Assembly (NCBI GenBank): GCA_963727045.1
Contig: CAVSES010000001.1
Coordinates: forward strand, 868,001 to 932,000
Length of the DNA: 64,000 nt
Direction of reading: 5' to 3'
Origin: Bog-1198 sp963727045
GTDB taxonomy: Bacteria > Pseudomonadota > Gammaproteobacteria > Steroidobacterales > Steroidobacteraceae
How positions within the stretch are numbered: the stretch's first letter is position 1; every line of letters starts with the position of its first letter. Of the stretch, positions 25,239 through 34,846 are shown one piece after another. A model generated the notes under the pieces. That model was not told where the DNA came from and did not search any database. It saw only the letters and a list, made by a program, of their open reading frames with translations. Made by a program: the position numbers and the translations under genes.

Positions 25239-27959
25239 TTAGAATTTATACCCGAACATCACGCCGATCACCCTGGGCCGAACCACCGTCTCAGCCACCA
25301 CGAACTGCCCCGTGTTGGTGAACAGGCTGGCGTTCGAATTGCTCAAGTTCTGCACGTACACGTGCGCGTTCCATGCGTCCTTCGACACGCCCGCCGACGC
25401 GTCATAGGTCGAGTAGGCCGGATTCTCGAATCGCAGCACGGTGGTATTGATGCCGCCCGCGGAAATCGAGGGGTTGCTGCCGCCCTGCGTGAAGGAGTGG
25501 CCCGTATGCGTCGCTCCGAACTGCACGAAGGTGTTGTAGCTCGCCATCGCCCATTCGTAGCGCGCGCGCAGGCTGAACTGAATCGGCGGCGAGTTGGCGC
25601 TCGGGCCGCCGACCGGGCCGAACAGGTTGTTGAGGGTGGTGCAATTGGCGCCCGATGAGTTACAAGATACGGAGATCGGCTTCCCGAAGTTGGCGCTGGC
25701 CGGATTGTTGTCCATCAGCGACGGCGAATTGGTCTGCTCGCTCTGATTCCAGGACGCGGCGCCCTGCACCGTCAGTCCGGGCGCGACCAACGCGACCACG
25801 GACGTCTCGATGCCGCGAACGCGGAAGTCCTGGCCATTGGTGCCGAAGGTCAAGTTGCCCGTCTCGCCGGGATCGAAGAAGCCCACCTGGACGTTCTTCC
25901 AGTTCTCCTGGTACAGGGCGCCGTTGAACTGCAGATGATGATCAAGGAACTCGCTCTTCCAGCCGAATTCATAGTTCGTCAGGTCGTCCGACTTGTAGGT
26001 CTGCGGCAGGCAGAACTGATTGACGCCGTCCGTGCCGTGGATATGGCAGCTGTTGGTGCGGTTGAAACCGCCGGGACGGAATCCTTGAGACCAGGTCAGG
26101 TAGGTCATGATGTCCGGCGTGATGTGGTACGTGATGTTGGCGCGGCTCTTGAAGCCCGACTCCTTGGAATTGAGATTCCGGGCGTCGAGATTGTTGGCGC
26201 CCGCGATGCAACCGCCGGCCGGCGCACCCGCTTCGAAGCAGCCGAAACTGCTGGACACGCTGCCCTTGAAGTACTCGTCGAAGTTGTAGTGGCGGGTGCC
26301 CGCCGTGACCGTCAATATCTTGGGGATAATGTCGAAGTCGACGGAGCCGAAGACCGCGGTTTGTTTGACCTCGCGGGTCGTGTCCTCGAAGAATGCGACG
26401 TTGTCGTTCTGGACGCCGGGGTTTTCGACCGTCGTGCCGGGCGCCGTACCGACGTTGGACATACATTCGGTATTGCCCGGAGTTCCCGGTGCACCGTTGG
26501 AGGTGCAATTCGGGAGGGTCTTGTACAACCAGTCGGTCTGGTCAAACAGCTTGTTCGTTTCGTAGAAGGCGCCGACGATGCCGCGGATGCGCCAGTCGTC
26601 CGGCGTGCTCAGGCGAAATTCGTGGCTCATGTGCTCGTTGCGCTCGGTCTCGCGCCAGGTCGTGCTCGGCGAGTAGCATTTCGATACGAGACCGGGCGTC
26701 GGTGTCGCCAGGTAAAACCCGGTCCCCGGGCCGGCGCACTGATAATAGTCGGCGTAGACGCCGCGCGCGTAGTTCGTGTAGTCGCCGACCTGATCGACGT
26801 GACGCACCAGGTATCCGCCGGTGTACACCGCTTTCAAGTCCCCGAGTTTGCCGTTCAAGGTCCACGCCGTGTTCTCGAACTTGTCCTTGTCGTAGGAATT
26901 GTTGAACAGCGTCACCTGGTCGCGCTGCAGTGGCACGCCATCCGAGGACTTCGGCATCTGGTAGAACACTCCCTCCGAGTCCATATTCTGGTAGGACTGC
27001 GTCAGCAAGAAGTTCCAGTCATCGTTGATTTGATATAACCCCTCGACACGCATGCCCTGATACGTGACGGGATTGATATTGTTGCCGGCGATAGCGTTGT
27101 TGTTGATAACTGGGCTGCCGGGCGGAACGCCGTAGGTGGTCTTGTTGGTGTTCTTGCCGCCCACGAGCACCGGCGTGCAAACACCGGCCACTGGCGTACC
27201 AATAGAACAAGCGCTCGCGTACTTGCCGTAATAGATGCCAAGATCCGTGTCTTTGCGCGTAAAGGTGCCCGGCACATTGTCGATGTAGCCGCCGCGCCGG
27301 TCGTTGTAGATCACCGCGCGTACCGCCAGGGTGTCCTGAATCAACGGCAAGTTCAGCACGGCCGTTAATTCGCTGTTCGGGTCGCCGCCCGCCGTGGTGC
27401 CATAGCCGGCTTCCACGTTCCCTTCCGTGACATTGAGCTTGGGCTTGTTCGTGATGTAGCGCACCACGCCCGCCTGGGCGCCGGCGCCGAAGAGCGTGCC
27501 TTGAGGGCCTTCGAGAATTTCGATGCGCTCGAGGTCGGCCGCATAGATGTCGAGGTTGCGCGCCGGCAGCTGGCCGGACTGGTCATCGAGATAGATGGCG
27601 ACGTTCGGGAATCCGCCGATCGAACCGCTCGATTGGCTGCCCGCGGAACCGACGCTCAGACCGCGCATGAAAATGTTGCCCTGGCCCGGGCCGTTGTTCG
27701 GCGCAGTCACGTTCGGCAGGTACTTCACGTAATCGTTGAAGGTCGTGACGCTGAGTTGGTTCAACGTCTCGGCCGTCAATGCCTGGATCGTGATGGGAAC
27801 GTTTTGTACGTTTTCCGAGCGGCGCTGCGCCGTCACGGTGATCTCTTGAATCGAGTCGGAGGCTTCGGTGTCGGTTGCCGTTGCGGCGTGGACGTAGCCG
27901 CAGGCGGATCCGCTCAAAATCGCGGCAATCGCATAGGTTAACTTCTGATTTGAATTCAT
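25239..27959 (-). CDS. TonB-dependent outer-membrane receptor (paralogue B)
   Basis: A 906-residue receptor with leader MNSNQKLTYAIAAILSG, a TonB-box-like QEITVTAQRR, plug motifs (IFMRGLSVGSAGS, IYLDDQSGQLPARNLDIYA, DLERIEILEGPQGTLFGAG) and a barrel ending in GVMFGYKF. It shares most plug residues and the NKPKLNVTEG segment with paralogue A at 16605. It lies upstream of two TPR-sulfotransferases and the serine hydrolase, with a terminator between. The difference in length from A (48 residues) comes mainly from barrel loops, where substrate selectivity usually resides. Confidence 0.9.
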   Translation of the reverse strand: MNSNQKLTYAIAAILSGSACGYVHAATATDTEASDSIQEITVTAQRRSENVQNVPITIQALTAETLNQLSVTTFNDYVKYLPNVTAPNNGPGQGNIFMRGLSVGSAGSQSSGSIGGFPNVAIYLDDQSGQLPARNLDIYAADLERIEILEGPQGTLFGAGAQAGVVRYITNKPKLNVTEGNVEAGYGTTAGGDPNSELTAVLNLPLIQDTLAVRAVIYNDRRGGYIDNVPGTFTRKDTDLGIYYGKYASACSIGTPVAGVCTPVLVGGKNTNKTTYGVPPGSPVINNNAIAGNNINPVTYQGMRVEGLYQINDDWNFLLTQSYQNMDSEGVFYQMPKSSDGVPLQRDQVTLFNNSYDKDKFENTAWTLNGKLGDLKAVYTGGYLVRHVDQVGDYTNYARGVYADYYQCAGPGTGFYLATPTPGLVSKCYSPSTTWRETERNEHMSHEFRLSTPDDWRIRGIVGAFYETNKLFDQTDWLYKTLPNCTSNGAPGTPGNTECMSNVGTAPGTTVENPGVQNDNVAFFEDTTREVKQTAVFGSVDFDIIPKILTVTAGTRHYNFDEYFKGSVSSSFGCFEAGAPAGGCIAGANNLDARNLNSKESGFKSRANITYHITPDIMTYLTWSQGFRPGGFNRTNSCHIHGTDGVNQFCLPQTYKSDDLTNYEFGWKSEFLDHHLQFNGALYQENWKNVQVGFFDPGETGNLTFGTNGQDFRVRGIETSVVALVAPGLTVQGAASWNQSEQTNSPSLMDNNPASANFGKPISVSCNSSGANCTTLNNLFGPVGGPSANSPPIQFSLRARYEWAMASYNTFVQFGATHTGHSFTQGGSNPSISAGGINTTVLRFENPAYSTYDASAGVSKDAWNAHVYVQNLSNSNASLFTNTGQFVVAETVVRPRVIGVMFGYKF

Positions 27960-28616
27960 GCTTCCATCCCTTCCCTATTAGATCTGACCCGGCAAAGCGC
28001 CATCGCCATTTGTAATTAATTCGCAGAATAGCATCGCCCGGGCAAAGCGGAAGCGCTATTTTGTTGTAGGCAAGCATCGCCAGCATGCCAATTTTAGATT
28101 CGACCATACGAAAATTCGATCCAAAGCTCCGTCAAGCCCCATTTTGCGACGTACCTTTGATCGGCGAGTCAACGATGGCTGCGAAGTTCGAGGCGCGGCA
28201 CGGGATGCAACGGCCCCCGGGGGCAATTCCTTCCCGTCCGGGTGGCCGGCAGCGCGGCGCGGCCGGTGTCCGAGCCCGGCGCGTTGGTCTGACATCCGAA
28301 GGCGGTTGACGGCTGTCGACAGCACATATATCAAGCGTGAACAGGGGTATGTGCTGGATAGTCAGTGTGCTTTCTCGGCCTTCCCGTCGCATGGGGATGC
28401 GCGATCACCTTTCACCGAGGAGTTGGCCACATCCATGACGCTCATTCGCCCGCATCGTCTGGATGGGCGAGCGCACCGCGTCAAAGGCCCTCCTCGTTCA
28501 CCTTGCGGTTGCCGCTGTCGCGTCCCGGCCCGCGCGACGATATCCGCTGTTCAACGGCCGGCTTTTGCAGGGCGCCATTTGTTGCGTAACGACAACGAAG
28601 GGTCCCGCGGCAGGTG
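27960..28616. other. 657-base stretch without a supported gene
   Basis: It separates the start of receptor B from the end of the minus-strand dehydrogenase gene, so it should hold the promoter of receptor B. The ~100 bases nearest the receptor are relatively AT-rich. The open frame 28144-28857 on plus is low-complexity, Arg/Pro/Ser-rich and runs into the dehydrogenase gene; I treat it as spurious. No clear hairpin or conserved promoter pair was seen. Confidence 0.6.
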
Positions 28617-29525
28617 TCAGTCGTCGGGTCCCAAACGCGCGGGGAACCCAGGCGCGCGCAGCGGCGTACCGACCGCGTCTTCGAGCAGCTTGACGATCAT
28701 GGACGACCACGCCGCCCCGCCATACTTGGCCCGTCCCTCGATGAAGGTCTGCTCCATGAGGCCGGCGAGCCGCAGCGGCACCCCGAACCGGCGTCCGAAT
28801 TCGAGCGCGAATCCGGCGTCCTTGCACGCCAAATCCATGGTAAAGCCGATGTCATAGCTGCCGTTGAGGATCACCTGGCTCTCGGTCTCGTGGACGAAGC
28901 TGGTACCGGAGCTCGCGGCGATGGCTTCGTAGGCCGCGCGCAGATCGACGCCAGCCTTGGCGCACAGCATGAGCGCTTCCCCGGCTGCGATCAGGTGGAT
29001 GAAAGCGAGCATGTTGGTCACCACCTTGGTGACGGCCGCCTGCTCGATGCCGCCCAAATGAATGACGCGCCCCCCCATGGCCTTGAGCGCAGGCTCGTGC
29101 AATTCAAAGACTGGATGCGAACCTCCGACGAGGACGGTGATCTCGCCAGCTTCCGCCCGATGCACCCCGCCGGTGACGGGGCACGCAAGAGTGGCAATCC
29201 CGAGACCTTGAGCGTGGGCCGCGAGCGCCTCCACCTCGGCGAAATCGTTCGTGCTCATTTCGATCCAGGTGCTGCCGCGGCGCAAGGCAGGCAGCGCCAG
29301 TTTCAGCACCGCCTGGGTTGCCGCGGGAGAGGGCAGGCAGGTGATCAGGCAGTCGACCTCGCCGGCCAGGGCGGGTACGGACTCGACCCAGTGCGCGCCG
29401 GCGGCCAGCACCGCCCCGGCGGCGCTCCTCTGCAGGTCGTACACACCGACGTCGAACCCGCCGCGCGCCAAATTGACGGCGAGATGCTTGCCGAGATTCC
29501 CAAGTCCGATGAAGCCGTAGCGCAA
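28617..29525 (-). CDS. NAD(P)-dependent beta-hydroxyacid dehydrogenase (3-hydroxyisobutyrate dehydrogenase family)
   Basis: A 302-residue protein with the N-terminal Rossmann motif GFIGLGNLGKHLAVNLA, the substrate-binding CPVTGGVHRAEAGE segment and the catalytic-lysine helix (VTKVVTNMLAF). The start is a TTG at 29525 preceded by GAGGAAAA; the longer frame is not supported. Relatives oxidise 3-hydroxyisobutyrate, tartronate or similar short hydroxyacids. It is the third gene of a minus-strand cluster after the GMC and enolase-superfamily genes, suggesting it acts on a sugar acid or its breakdown product. Confidence 0.85.
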   Translation of the reverse strand: MRYGFIGLGNLGKHLAVNLARGGFDVGVYDLQRSAAGAVLAAGAHWVESVPALAGEVDCLITCLPSPAATQAVLKLALPALRRGSTWIEMSTNDFAEVEALAAHAQGLGIATLACPVTGGVHRAEAGEITVLVGGSHPVFELHEPALKAMGGRVIHLGGIEQAAVTKVVTNMLAFIHLIAAGEALMLCAKAGVDLRAAYEAIAASSGTSFVHETESQVILNGSYDIGFTMDLACKDAGFALEFGRRFGVPLRLAGLMEQTFIEGRAKYGGAAWSSMIVKLLEDAVGTPLRAPGFPARLGPDD

Positions 29526-29554
29526 GTAATTTTCCTCGTTGAGACCCGCGGGAA

Positions 29555-30745
29555 TCACCCCAAAGGGCGATCGATCATTTCCAGATGCAGCGGACCATCC
29601 TCCACGTACGCGTGCTTGCGCGCGATGGTCTCGTTGAGCTCGACGCCGAGCCCGGGGGCGGTGGGTGGAATCACGTAGCCCTGTTCCCAGCGAATCGGCT
29701 TGAGAAGCAATTCTGCGTGGATGCCGCCCCATTGCTGGATGCTCTCGAGAATCAGGAAATTGGGCGAGCACGTCGCGATTTGAATGTTCGCCGCACCGAC
29801 CACCGGGCCGCAATAGAGGTGCGGCGCAATTTGCGCATAATGCACCTCCGCCAGCGCCGCCACCTTTTTTGCCTCGAGCAGGCCGCCGACGCGGCCGAGA
29901 TTCATCTGAATGATGTTCGCCGCACCGCTCGCGAGAACGCGCGCGAATTCGTACTTCGTGGTCAGGCGTTCGCCGGTGGCAATGGGAATGCTGGTGCCGC
30001 GCGCCACGATCGCCATCTGCTCGGGCATCTCGGGGGGAACCGGCTCTTCGAACCACAAGGGATCGTACGGTTCGAGCTGCCTGGCGAGGCGAATGGCGCC
30101 CGAAGTGGTGAACTGGCCGTGGGTGCCGACCAGCAGGTCGGCGCTGCGACCGACCGCCTCGCGCACCAGGCGCACGAGGCGCACCGTGCGCTCGAGCGCT
30201 TCCTGGGTCGGCTGCCGCGGATCGTAGGCGGAGAAACCACCGGTGGGGTCGAATTTGAGTCCGGTGAACCCTTGAGAGGCGTACTGCGCGGCGCGCTCGG
30301 CCGAACGGTCCGCATCGTGATAGAACTCGTCGCCTTCGCCGGGGGCCGGGTACAGATACGTGTAGCTGCGCAGACGCTCATTGACCTTGCCGCCGAGAAG
30401 ATTGTAGATCGGCTGCTCGACGGCTTTGCCGATGATGTCCCAGCAGGCCATCTCCAGTCCGCTGATGACGCCCATCAGCGAGGCGTCCGGGCGCAGCGTG
30501 AAGCCCGAGCCATAGCTTTCGCGCCACAGGGATTCGATCTGGAATGGATCGCGGCCGGCGAACCGCCGCGCAAACAAATCCTCGATCATTTGGCCCACGA
30601 CCTTCGGACCGAACGTCGCGGCGTATACCTCGCCCACGCCCTCGATTCCGCAGGCGGTCTTCAATTTCAGAAACACGAAATAACGGCCGCCGAAACCCGG
30701 CGGCGGGTTGCTCACCAGAAACACTTGCACGCTGTCGAGTTTCAT
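29555..30745 (-). CDS. Enolase-superfamily (mandelate racemase / sugar-acid dehydratase-like) protein
   Basis: A 396-residue protein with the MR_MLE architecture: an N-terminal capping domain and a barrel domain. WFEEPV and ATGERL supply two of the usual magnesium ligands, and APHLYCGP carries the catalytic His. At the first metal position, where dehydratases usually have Asp before His-Gly, this protein has GTHGQF. Many relatives are galactonate or mannonate dehydratases. The gene lies 22 bases after the GMC gene and 29 before the dehydrogenase. A sugar-acid dehydratase role is likely but not certain. Confidence 0.78.
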   Translation of the reverse strand: MKLDSVQVFLVSNPPPGFGGRYFVFLKLKTACGIEGVGEVYAATFGPKVVGQMIEDLFARRFAGRDPFQIESLWRESYGSGFTLRPDASLMGVISGLEMACWDIIGKAVEQPIYNLLGGKVNERLRSYTYLYPAPGEGDEFYHDADRSAERAAQYASQGFTGLKFDPTGGFSAYDPRQPTQEALERTVRLVRLVREAVGRSADLLVGTHGQFTTSGAIRLARQLEPYDPLWFEEPVPPEMPEQMAIVARGTSIPIATGERLTTKYEFARVLASGAANIIQMNLGRVGGLLEAKKVAALAEVHYAQIAPHLYCGPVVGAANIQIATCSPNFLILESIQQWGGIHAELLLKPIRWEQGYVIPPTAPGLGVELNETIARKHAYVEDGPLHLEMIDRPLG

Positions 30746-30767
30746 TCTCTGTCCCTCTCCCTAGGAG

Positions 30768-32369
30768 TCATCCCTTCAATATGAGATCGGCGGCTTTTTG
30801 CGCCACCATGACGGTCGGCGCGTTGGTATTTGCCGATGTGACCGTCGGAAAAACGGATGCATCGACGACCCGCAAGCGCTCGATGCCGTGCACCTTGAGC
30901 GAAGCGTCCACCACCGCGCTCGCGGGACTCGGTCCCATGCGGCAGGTGCTCACCGGGTGATAGACGGTGGATGCCCGCGCGCGAAAATCGGCGATCAGTT
31001 CGTCCGGCCCCATCGAGCCCAAGTCGGGAGCGATGGGTTCGCGTATGAGCGAGCGCATCGCCTGCGTACGGGCGATTCTCTGCAGCAACCGGCCTCCCTG
31101 CACCACGTCGGCGACATCCTTCTCGGTGGACAGGTAATTCGGTGCGATATTCGGCGGACTCCGAAAATCCGGGTTGGCGATGTCGATGCGCCCGACGCTG
31201 GTTGGCCGCGTCGGCTGGAAGCACAGATAAAATCCGGGGAACGAGTCGACTTCGATGCGCGTGCGCGTGGCATCGCCCGCGCCATAGGTCACCGGATTGA
31301 AATAAAGCTGCATGTCGGGGCGCGAGCCTTGGGGATCGGCGCGCACGAAGCCGCCAAATTGGTTCACGCTCAAGGCGAGCGGACCGCGCCGCGCGATGAG
31401 GTAGCGGAGTCCTGCGATCAATTTTCCCATCGGGGAGCCGAGTTCATCGTTCAACGTCGGCTGGGTCGCCTTGAAGGAATAGACCGCGGCGAGGTGATCC
31501 TGAAGATTGCCGCCCACGGCGGGGCTGTCCAATAGAGTGGCGATGCCCGCGGCCGCCAGGGTTGCCGCAGGCCCTATACCCGAGAGTTGCAGCAGTTGCG
31601 GCGAATTGACGGCGCCGCCGCACAGGATCACTTCGCGGCCGGCCGCGGCAATCCGCGGGCCGCCCCGGTGATATTCCACGCCCACCGCGCGCCGCTGATC
31701 GAAGCGGATCTTGCTCACCCACGCGCCCGTCTCCAAACGGATGTTTGCGCGGCGCAGCGCAGGCCTTAGAAAAGCATCGGCCGCCGAGCGCCGAATGCCA
31801 TGGCGGATCGTCACCTGGTAGCAGCCCAGGCCGTCCGGCCGCGGCCCGTTGAAATCTTCCGTCCATGCCAGTCCCAATTCCGCAGCAGCATCCGACCAGT
31901 TCCGGCGCATCGGATGCAGAAACGGCGTCACGTCCTTGACGTCCAGAGGCCCGTCGCCCGTAACATGGCCGGCCGCATCGACTCGGCGCTCCGAGCGCTC
32001 GAAGTAGGGGCGCACATCGTCCCAACCCCAACCAACATTGCCCATCTGCCGCCAATCATCGAAATCCGCCGGCATGCCGCGGCAGTACACCAGCGCGTTG
32101 ATGGAACTCGACCCGCCGATCACCCGGCCGCGAGGCCAGTAGATGCGCCGGCCGTCGAGGCCCGGATTCGGCAGGGTCTGGTACTTCCAATTGACCTTTG
32201 GGTCGGCGAACGTTCGTCCATATCCGATGGGCGTCTTGATCCAGAATCTTAAGTCGCTGCCCCCGGCCTCGAGAACCAACACCCGGTCGCGTCCGCCGGC
32301 CGACAAGCGGTCGGCCAGCACGCAGCCTGCGGTGCCGGCGCCGATGATTATGTAGTCAAAGTTCTCCAC
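30768..32369 (-). CDS. GMC-family FAD oxidoreductase (choline dehydrogenase-like)
   Basis: A 533-residue glucose-methanol-choline oxidoreductase. Key features are DYIIIGAGTAGCVLADRL near the N-terminus, the PROSITE-like PRGRVIGGSSSINAL and GGAVNSPQLLQLSGIGP segments, and the catalytic YHPVSTCRMG and NTNAPTVMVA motifs near the C-terminus. It oxidises an alcohol to an aldehyde, using a quinone or other acceptor. BetA-type choline dehydrogenase is possible given the nearby betaine genes. Placement beside an enolase-superfamily gene fits a sugar or polyol equally well. The gene is divergent from the MFS carrier. Confidence 0.85.
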   Translation of the reverse strand: MENFDYIIIGAGTAGCVLADRLSAGGRDRVLVLEAGGSDLRFWIKTPIGYGRTFADPKVNWKYQTLPNPGLDGRRIYWPRGRVIGGSSSINALVYCRGMPADFDDWRQMGNVGWGWDDVRPYFERSERRVDAAGHVTGDGPLDVKDVTPFLHPMRRNWSDAAAELGLAWTEDFNGPRPDGLGCYQVTIRHGIRRSAADAFLRPALRRANIRLETGAWVSKIRFDQRRAVGVEYHRGGPRIAAAGREVILCGGAVNSPQLLQLSGIGPAATLAAAGIATLLDSPAVGGNLQDHLAAVYSFKATQPTLNDELGSPMGKLIAGLRYLIARRGPLALSVNQFGGFVRADPQGSRPDMQLYFNPVTYGAGDATRTRIEVDSFPGFYLCFQPTRPTSVGRIDIANPDFRSPPNIAPNYLSTEKDVADVVQGGRLLQRIARTQAMRSLIREPIAPDLGSMGPDELIADFRARASTVYHPVSTCRMGPSPASAVVDASLKVHGIERLRVVDASVFPTVTSANTNAPTVMVAQKAADLILKG

Positions 32370-32489
32370 AACCTAAAGCTTAGTCTTTCGTTGCCGGGGC
32401 GCTATGCCATTTCGCGATTCGCCCATGTCATTTTTCGACGCGGATGCACCGTCGCGTAACGGCGTCGAACCCTGTATGGTGCGCAAGGC

Positions 32490-33809
32490 ATGAGCACCAC
32501 CGCAATTGACCTACCGCGATCCCAAGCGCCGTCGTCGATCGAACGCTGGTACGTGCTCATCCTCACCTGTCTGATCTACTCGATCAACATCGCCGACCGC
32601 TACGTCGTGTCCACGGTGCTCGAGCCGATCCGGCTCGAGTTGAAGCTGACCGACGGCGGCGTGGCCTGGCTCACCGGCGCGCCTCTCGCGTTCTTTTATG
32701 TTTCCTTCGGCATCCTCATCTCCTGGTTCGCCGATCGCTCGAACCGCCGCAACATTCTTGCCGCCGCGCTGATCATTTGGTCCGCCTTCACGACCCTATG
32801 CGGGCTGTCGCGCAACTATTGGGAGTTCCTGCTGGGCCGTGTCGGCGTCGGCGTGGGGGAGGCGGGCGGGACTCCCCCGTCCACCGCCATCGTCTCGGAC
32901 TGCTTCCCGCCGGACCGCCGTCCCATGGCAATGACGGTGCTGGCGCTCGGCGCGCCCATCGGCGCGTGGCTGGGCGCCAACATGGCGGGGGCCGTGGCGC
33001 AGGCATACAGCTGGCGCGCCGCGTTCATTGCGCTCGGCGTGCCCGGCCTCGTGGTCGGCGTCATCGTCTATTTGACGGTGCGCGAACCGCCGCGCGGGCG
33101 CCTGGATGCCATTGTCGATGAGATCAGGCCGTCGTTCCTGGTATCCATGCGATTCTTGTGGCAACAAAAGGCTGCTTTCCACGTGGTCATGGGCGGCGGC
33201 CTGTGCGCGCTCTGGGGCTGGGGTTTGATCTACTGGACACCCACGTTCCTGCAGCGCGCCTACAGCCTGGATGTGGGTCAGGCCGGTGCCGTCACGGGCA
33301 ATATTCATTTGTTGGGCGGCTCCGTCGCGACGGTGTTCACGGCATGGCTGCTGTCGCGCCCCTCCATGGCGGACCCGCGGCGCGTCGTGTGGCTGCTCGC
33401 CGGCGGGATCGGCCTCGCCACCATCCCGTCCGTGATCGCCTATTGGACCCATTCTCTTTGGGTGTGCAAGCTGATGTTCTGGATCTTCATTCCCGCCATT
33501 TATTTTTACATCGGTCCCTGTTTCGGGCTGCTCAACAATCTGGCGCCCTGCCACATGCGCAATATGTTCATCGCCGTCTCACTGCTGGTGGCGAACATAT
33601 TCAACCTCATCGTGGCGCCGTGGGTGGTCGGCGCATTGAGCGATTGGTTTGCCGGCGCGCACGCGACCGATGCCGTTTCGCTGCGGCTGGCGCTGCTGTG
33701 CCTCGCGCCCACCGGATTCTGGGCGGCGTACCATTTGTACGTGGCCTCGAAGACCATCATCGCCGATCAGAAGCGCGCCATCGGCTACACCAGCGCCTGG
33801 GCTCCTTAG
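32490..33809 (+). CDS. Major facilitator superfamily transporter
   Basis: A 439-residue twelve-helix carrier of the spinster/anion-cation-symporter style. The first helix contains INIADRYVVSTVLEPI, the 2-3 loop has WFADRSNRRN, and helix 4 is GRVGVGVGEAGGTPPS. It starts with an ATG at 32490 and ends seven bases before the LysR gene, suggesting joint transcription. It is divergent from the GMC-enolase-dehydrogenase cluster, so it may import the substrate of that cluster. Confidence 0.85.
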   Translation: MSTTAIDLPRSQAPSSIERWYVLILTCLIYSINIADRYVVSTVLEPIRLELKLTDGGVAWLTGAPLAFFYVSFGILISWFADRSNRRNILAAALIIWSAFTTLCGLSRNYWEFLLGRVGVGVGEAGGTPPSTAIVSDCFPPDRRPMAMTVLALGAPIGAWLGANMAGAVAQAYSWRAAFIALGVPGLVVGVIVYLTVREPPRGRLDAIVDEIRPSFLVSMRFLWQQKAAFHVVMGGGLCALWGWGLIYWTPTFLQRAYSLDVGQAGAVTGNIHLLGGSVATVFTAWLLSRPSMADPRRVVWLLAGGIGLATIPSVIAYWTHSLWVCKLMFWIFIPAIYFYIGPCFGLLNNLAPCHMRNMFIAVSLLVANIFNLIVAPWVVGALSDWFAGAHATDAVSLRLALLCLAPTGFWAAYHLYVASKTIIADQKRAIGYTSAWAP

Positions 33810-33815
33810 AAGGTC

Positions 33816-34775
33816 ATGGGCAAGACCACCATCGATCGACGCTGGCTGCCGCTCAATGCATTGCGGGCCTTCGAGGGCGTTGCCAAGCACTCGAGCTTCA
33901 CCGCTGCCGCCAATGCGCTGCTGATATCGCAGAGTGCCCTGTCGCGCCACGTGATCGCGCTGGAGAAGCTGATCGGCGCGCAGCTATTCGAACGCCGGCC
34001 GCACGCGCTCGTGCTGACGAAGGCGGGGCAGCATCTGCTGCCGGCGGTCATGAAGTCCTTCGACCGTCTGGAATTTGCGCTCGATGACATTAGAAACGAC
34101 GGCTCGACGACGCTGCGGACCTTGAGGGTGCAGATGCCGCCGAGTTTCGCCGTGCATCTGGCCGTGCCCATCTTGCGCGACTTCCGCCGCACCGCCGCGG
34201 AGGTGCAGATCGACCTGGTGAGCTACTACGGCGTCGGACCGCCGCCGAGCGACGTGGACGTGGCGGTGCTTTATTCGAAGCCGACCGTGACCGACATGGT
34301 CACGGACTTGTTGTGGCCGGTGCACTTGAGCGTTCTGTGCCACCCGAGCGTCGCCGCGCGGCACGCGGACAAGACTTTGCCTGAGTTCATCGAAGCGAAC
34401 GAGCTGCTGCACGTACGCATTGCGGATCTGCCGCGGCATCATTTGTGGACGCAATTTGCGCGCCAGGCGAGCTTGAGCGCGGTGAACGTGGAGCGCGGGC
34501 TCGTGTTCGACAACGTGATGCTGGCGGTTCAGTACGCGCTGAGCGGCGAGGGCATCGCGTTGGTGGATACTTATCTCTACCGCGACTACATCCGCGACGG
34601 CCGTCTCGCCAAGCCGTTCGACAACATGCTGGACGACGGCTTCGGCTATTATCTGTTCACGCATCCGGAGGGCTTGAGCGACACCGCCATCGCCCTGTTC
34701 CGCTCGTGGCTGATCGAGCGGTTCGGAACCGGCAGCGCGCAGGCCGGCCTGCACCTTGCGGCCTCAAATGAGTGA
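33816..34775 (+). CDS. LysR-family transcriptional regulator (GcvA-like)
   Basis: A 319-residue regulator with an N-terminal winged helix (PLNALRAFEGVAKHSSFTAA, SQSALSRHVIALE) and a C-terminal effector-binding domain. The winged-helix sequence style matches the GcvA/AmpR branch. It follows the MFS gene by six bases and precedes the dimethylglycine-dehydrogenase-like gene. It probably responds to a metabolite from one of the flanking pathways. Confidence 0.9.
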   Translation: MGKTTIDRRWLPLNALRAFEGVAKHSSFTAAANALLISQSALSRHVIALEKLIGAQLFERRPHALVLTKAGQHLLPAVMKSFDRLEFALDDIRNDGSTTLRTLRVQMPPSFAVHLAVPILRDFRRTAAEVQIDLVSYYGVGPPPSDVDVAVLYSKPTVTDMVTDLLWPVHLSVLCHPSVAARHADKTLPEFIEANELLHVRIADLPRHHLWTQFARQASLSAVNVERGLVFDNVMLAVQYALSGEGIALVDTYLYRDYIRDGRLAKPFDNMLDDGFGYYLFTHPEGLSDTAIALFRSWLIERFGTGSAQAGLHLAASNE

Positions 34776-34846
34776 CCCGAGGCGCGCGCGGCGGCGCGCC
34801 CGGCATCGTGTCGGCATTCAATCACATCTATGAATCGGGAGCGATT

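Noticed and set aside
28144..28857. 237-residue plus-strand frame in the gap after receptor B
   Set aside because: Arg/Pro/Ser-rich low-complexity translation, no ribosome-binding site, and it overlaps the dehydrogenase gene on the other strand.
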